Source: Phymatolithon calcareum (lineage: Eukaryota; Rhodophyta; Florideophyceae; Hapalidiales). From it: a DNA stretch of 64,000 nucleotides. The translations under genes were made by a program, and so were the position numbers. The stretch's first letter is position 1; every line of letters begins with the position of its first letter. Below, in pieces: positions 62,085-64,000 of the stretch. The stretch lies in contig OZ345365.1 of assembly GCA_977006965.1 (NCBI GenBank), forward strand, positions 1,612,001-1,676,000, written 5' to 3'. Below the pieces are notes generated by a model. It had not been told where the DNA came from and did no database searches. It saw only the letters and a list, made by a program, of their open reading frames with translations.

Positions 62085-62571
62085 TTCAATTTTTTAAAGC
62101 CCCGCAGTCATACGAATATACGGGCAGGGCTTCCTCAGGTGCTGCCCTCGCTAGGACGGCTCTACTCTTATGTCTGGCATTCTATCTGACGGGATTCACT
62201 GAGCGATCCTCTTCTCATTTTTGCCACAATTGGGTTGCATCTTCTAATCGCTGCTTCTTTGACACTTCGCGTTCTTCTGCTTGTTTCAATGCTTTTCTGA
62301 GGTGCTCCTTGTTTCTGAGATGGTTAATGTCCTTCGATACTTCTGCCATATCCTCCTGTCTTCCTCGGTATTCTTCTGTCTGTTCCAGGTACGTTTTCCG
62401 TTTTAACAGGATTAAAGCAAACCTTTCCGCTTGGTGAGCCCTCTTCACCTCGGTACTTTCTAGCCGACAGAGCACTCTCATTCGATTTTTTCGATGCTCC
62501 GCATATTTCCCGAAGACATACTTGTAAAAAAAACCTTCTGCTGCCTCAATTGCTGCTAACCGCTTCGTCAT
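62085..62571 (-). CDS. Coiled-coil protein, 118 aa, best-preserved member of the dispersed family
   Basis: Minus ORF 62215-62571: MTKRLAAIEAAEGFFYKYVFG...RVLCRLESTEVKRAHQAERFAL...EDMAEVSKDINHL...RKALKQAEE...SKKQRLEDATQLWQK. It is highly charged and helical throughout, without cysteine clusters or a membrane segment. Related copies at 49647-50090, 33640-33992 and 11785-12080 are broken or truncated. The 3' side (62085-62165) holds the recurring module TGAGGAAGCCCTGCCCGT...GCGGGGCTTTAAAA, shared almost base for base with 33640-33715. The function is unknown. It may be a fragment of a longer transposon-encoded protein; the start is the first ATG. Confidence 0.45.
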
Positions 62572-62826
62572 CGGAGCGAATCCATCAAATCCACATCACC
62601 AGATTCACACCAAAATAGACATCACCAGAATCGACCACTCCAGCAGCAAAGAGGACAGAACAATGATACAAACCTACGACGCCAGTACATGAGCAATAAT
62701 GAGGACAGTAAACCTAGACACACGCTTATCATTACACTACTCATTCGCTACACAAAGCACTCTGCACCTCGTCGCATTTGACTACTAAGCTAACTCACAA
62801 CGCTGTCGCCCGAACCGTCTGAAGTC

Positions 62827-62922
62827 ATGGAGAAGAAGGAGCTCATGCTAAGTGTGGGCGACTACCCTGGAGCAAACTTTGACCACGTTGTGGTCATGAG
62901 TGACCACCCAACGCAAAATTAG
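62827..62922 (+). pseudogene. MULE transposase N-terminal remnant
   Basis: MEKKELMLSVGDYPGANFDHVVVMSDHP, then stop, aligns with MNKKELVLQVGDYVGSSFDDVVNVVIS of the MULEs at 46.5 and 53.4 kb. No MULE end sequences are seen nearby, so this is an old fragment. Confidence 0.55.
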
Positions 62923-63718
62923 AAAACCATTCCGAAAGCCAGCCCTGTTACTCCTAGGTGAGGCGTTGGGAGCTCTTAAATAAATCTTTACAAATCCCAC
63001 TGGCAAAGATAATATCAAGAACCTGTCAAGCAAAATAAATTTGAGAGAAAAAGAAAGACCAAAAATAGATTCTGAACAGCTGGCAAGTAATACACGTAGA
63101 AATTGAGGTGGCATGTAACGTGCAATTGGCTAGTTGGCCACATTTACCATAATCTTCAATACTACGGAGAACAGAGATGGCTTTTCGTCGTCCACTGAAT
63201 CGTGTTACACCAACAAAAAAAAGAAACTCTCCTTTCTCTTTTCCCCCTCGAGGTCCCGAAGGAGACCAGAGCTAGGCATTTGTACCGCACTGAATCGTGT
63301 TACACCCACAAAAAAACTCTTCTATAGACAGTATCCAGCCAAAACCTTTGGACACTAGGAAAGTTGCCCCAGGCGTCAGCAGATGCGTTTATATCTTTTA
63401 AAAACAAATCTACCTTTCTTCTTTTTGCTCCTTTCTCCCAAACTTCAATACTTTAACAAAGCTTTATTCCTGCGAGCGAGCTATTTATGAAAACACTCCT
63501 CTCCTCCTGCTGCTCGCAATGCTTCCATGATCCGCGATTCCACATGAACACCTGAAATTCTGTCCGTATTCTTCTTGCAGGTAGCGCTCTCGTGAAAGAA
63601 AGCCTATCCCTGAACCATCATTTACATATCAATGTATGGTTAAAGTGGAAATTGTGCTTCAGGTACCATCAGTGAGAATTCTTAATACAGTCCATGCGTC
63701 CCAAATGCGGCAACTTGA
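62923..63718. other. Intergenic with a short internal duplication
   Basis: CACTGAATCGTGTTACACC followed by an A-run occurs at about 63195 and again at about 63290. From 63240 to 63420 the sequence is a diverged copy of 11585-11740. No gene is supported. Confidence 0.4.
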
Positions 63719-64000
63719 CACCCTTCTATTGTATTGTATTTTATTCTGCATTTCCCACAAGTGACGTTAGCAGCGCTTCGAAGGTCTACGTTTTCTAAAT
63801 TCTGTTCTATCCTGTATTTGCTTGGTCCTGTTCCATTTGTAACGCGTCTGTCAAATATTTCTCGCCCTGATCAAGCAAACTACGCAACGCGTTCCGTCGT
63901 TTGGAACAAGGTGTCAACAATTTATTCTAAAAACTCATCTCGAAACGAACCAATCAGCATCCTACACCTACTAGTAGCGACTCGAATCTTGTCGAAAGCA
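63719..64000 (-). pseudogene. LINE 3' end, second copy
   Basis: Minus-strand words DRTEFRKRRPSKRC and stop match NRIEWKKLRPSNRC and stop of 21921-22150, and the DNA around both stops is alike (GCAGCG.TTCGA.GGTCT). An AATAAAATACAATACAATAG stretch follows as 3' tail. The upstream coding part is frameshifted and runs off the window. Confidence 0.5.

Noticed and set aside
1-64000. CRISPR array, prokaryotic operon or integrated virus
   Set aside because: No regularly spaced short repeats, no Shine-Dalgarno-led gene strings, and no capsid or viral polymerase genes other than the LTR retroelement.

Overview
The window looks like nuclear DNA of an intron-poor, transposon-rich eukaryote. Long single-exon reading frames (up to 4.1 kb) start at ATG in a gccATG context. 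TATATA boxes lie 40-120 bp upstream and AATAAA signals follow some stops. Mobile DNA of eukaryotic type fills most of the rest: Ty1/copia, LINE, MULE, PIF/Harbinger and Tc1/mariner-like MITEs. A red alga would fit (Chondrus-like: compact genes embedded in nested repeats), but that is inference. I saw no tRNA, rRNA, CRISPR array or prokaryotic operon.

Layout. 1-11.0 kb is one large imperfect inverted repeat. Its outer arms carry two copies of a gene for a small secreted protein, intact at 618-1172 (-) and broken by one stop codon at 9878-10444 (+). The inner arms are repeat DNA around a GC-rich foldback core. 13.2-16.6 kb and 22.3-24.75 kb are a direct segmental duplication holding a GC-rich WD40 gene (ruined differently in each copy), a copia integrase fragment and a LINE RT fragment. 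Between them lie an intact membrane protein gene (17951-19690) and a DNA transposon, P1, in its 3' flank. 27.1-32.0 kb is a very young Ty1/copia element with a 5-bp target duplication. 32.1-35.2 kb holds LINE C-terminal remnants. 36264-40391 and 55137-59264 are paralogous 1375-codon genes for membrane proteins with C-terminal Sel1/TPR repeats, and they are the main host genes here. 41.6-45.1 kb is a head-to-head, almost identical pair of P elements. 45.1-49.6 kb is a set of tandem ~530-bp repeats into which a MITE and a self-nested MULE have inserted. 50.3-53.4 kb is a PIF/Harbinger element with two genes, followed by another MULE and a mariner-type MITE. 59.9-62.1 kb is an older P copy, and 63.7 kb to the end is a LINE tail.

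Many insertions can be dated and bounded exactly because a paralogous empty site lies in the same window: P1 against 5077-5078; the 331-bp element at 14702 against copy B; the MITE at 45375 against 49 kb; the 80-bp foldback at 6650 against ~2196.

How the genes relate. No operon-like set is visible. Confidently intact host genes are the secreted protein, the 579-residue membrane protein and the two Sel1 membrane proteins. The Sel1 pair is a sequence mosaic, with stretches of nucleotide identity next to strongly diverged blocks, which suggests gene conversion. Candidates for undescribed biology are the Sel1 membrane family, the P transposon family (palindromic CCCTCAATTGAGGG ends, TA target), the MULE that inserted into its own kind, and a dispersed coiled-coil gene family linked to a recurring 3' stem-loop module.
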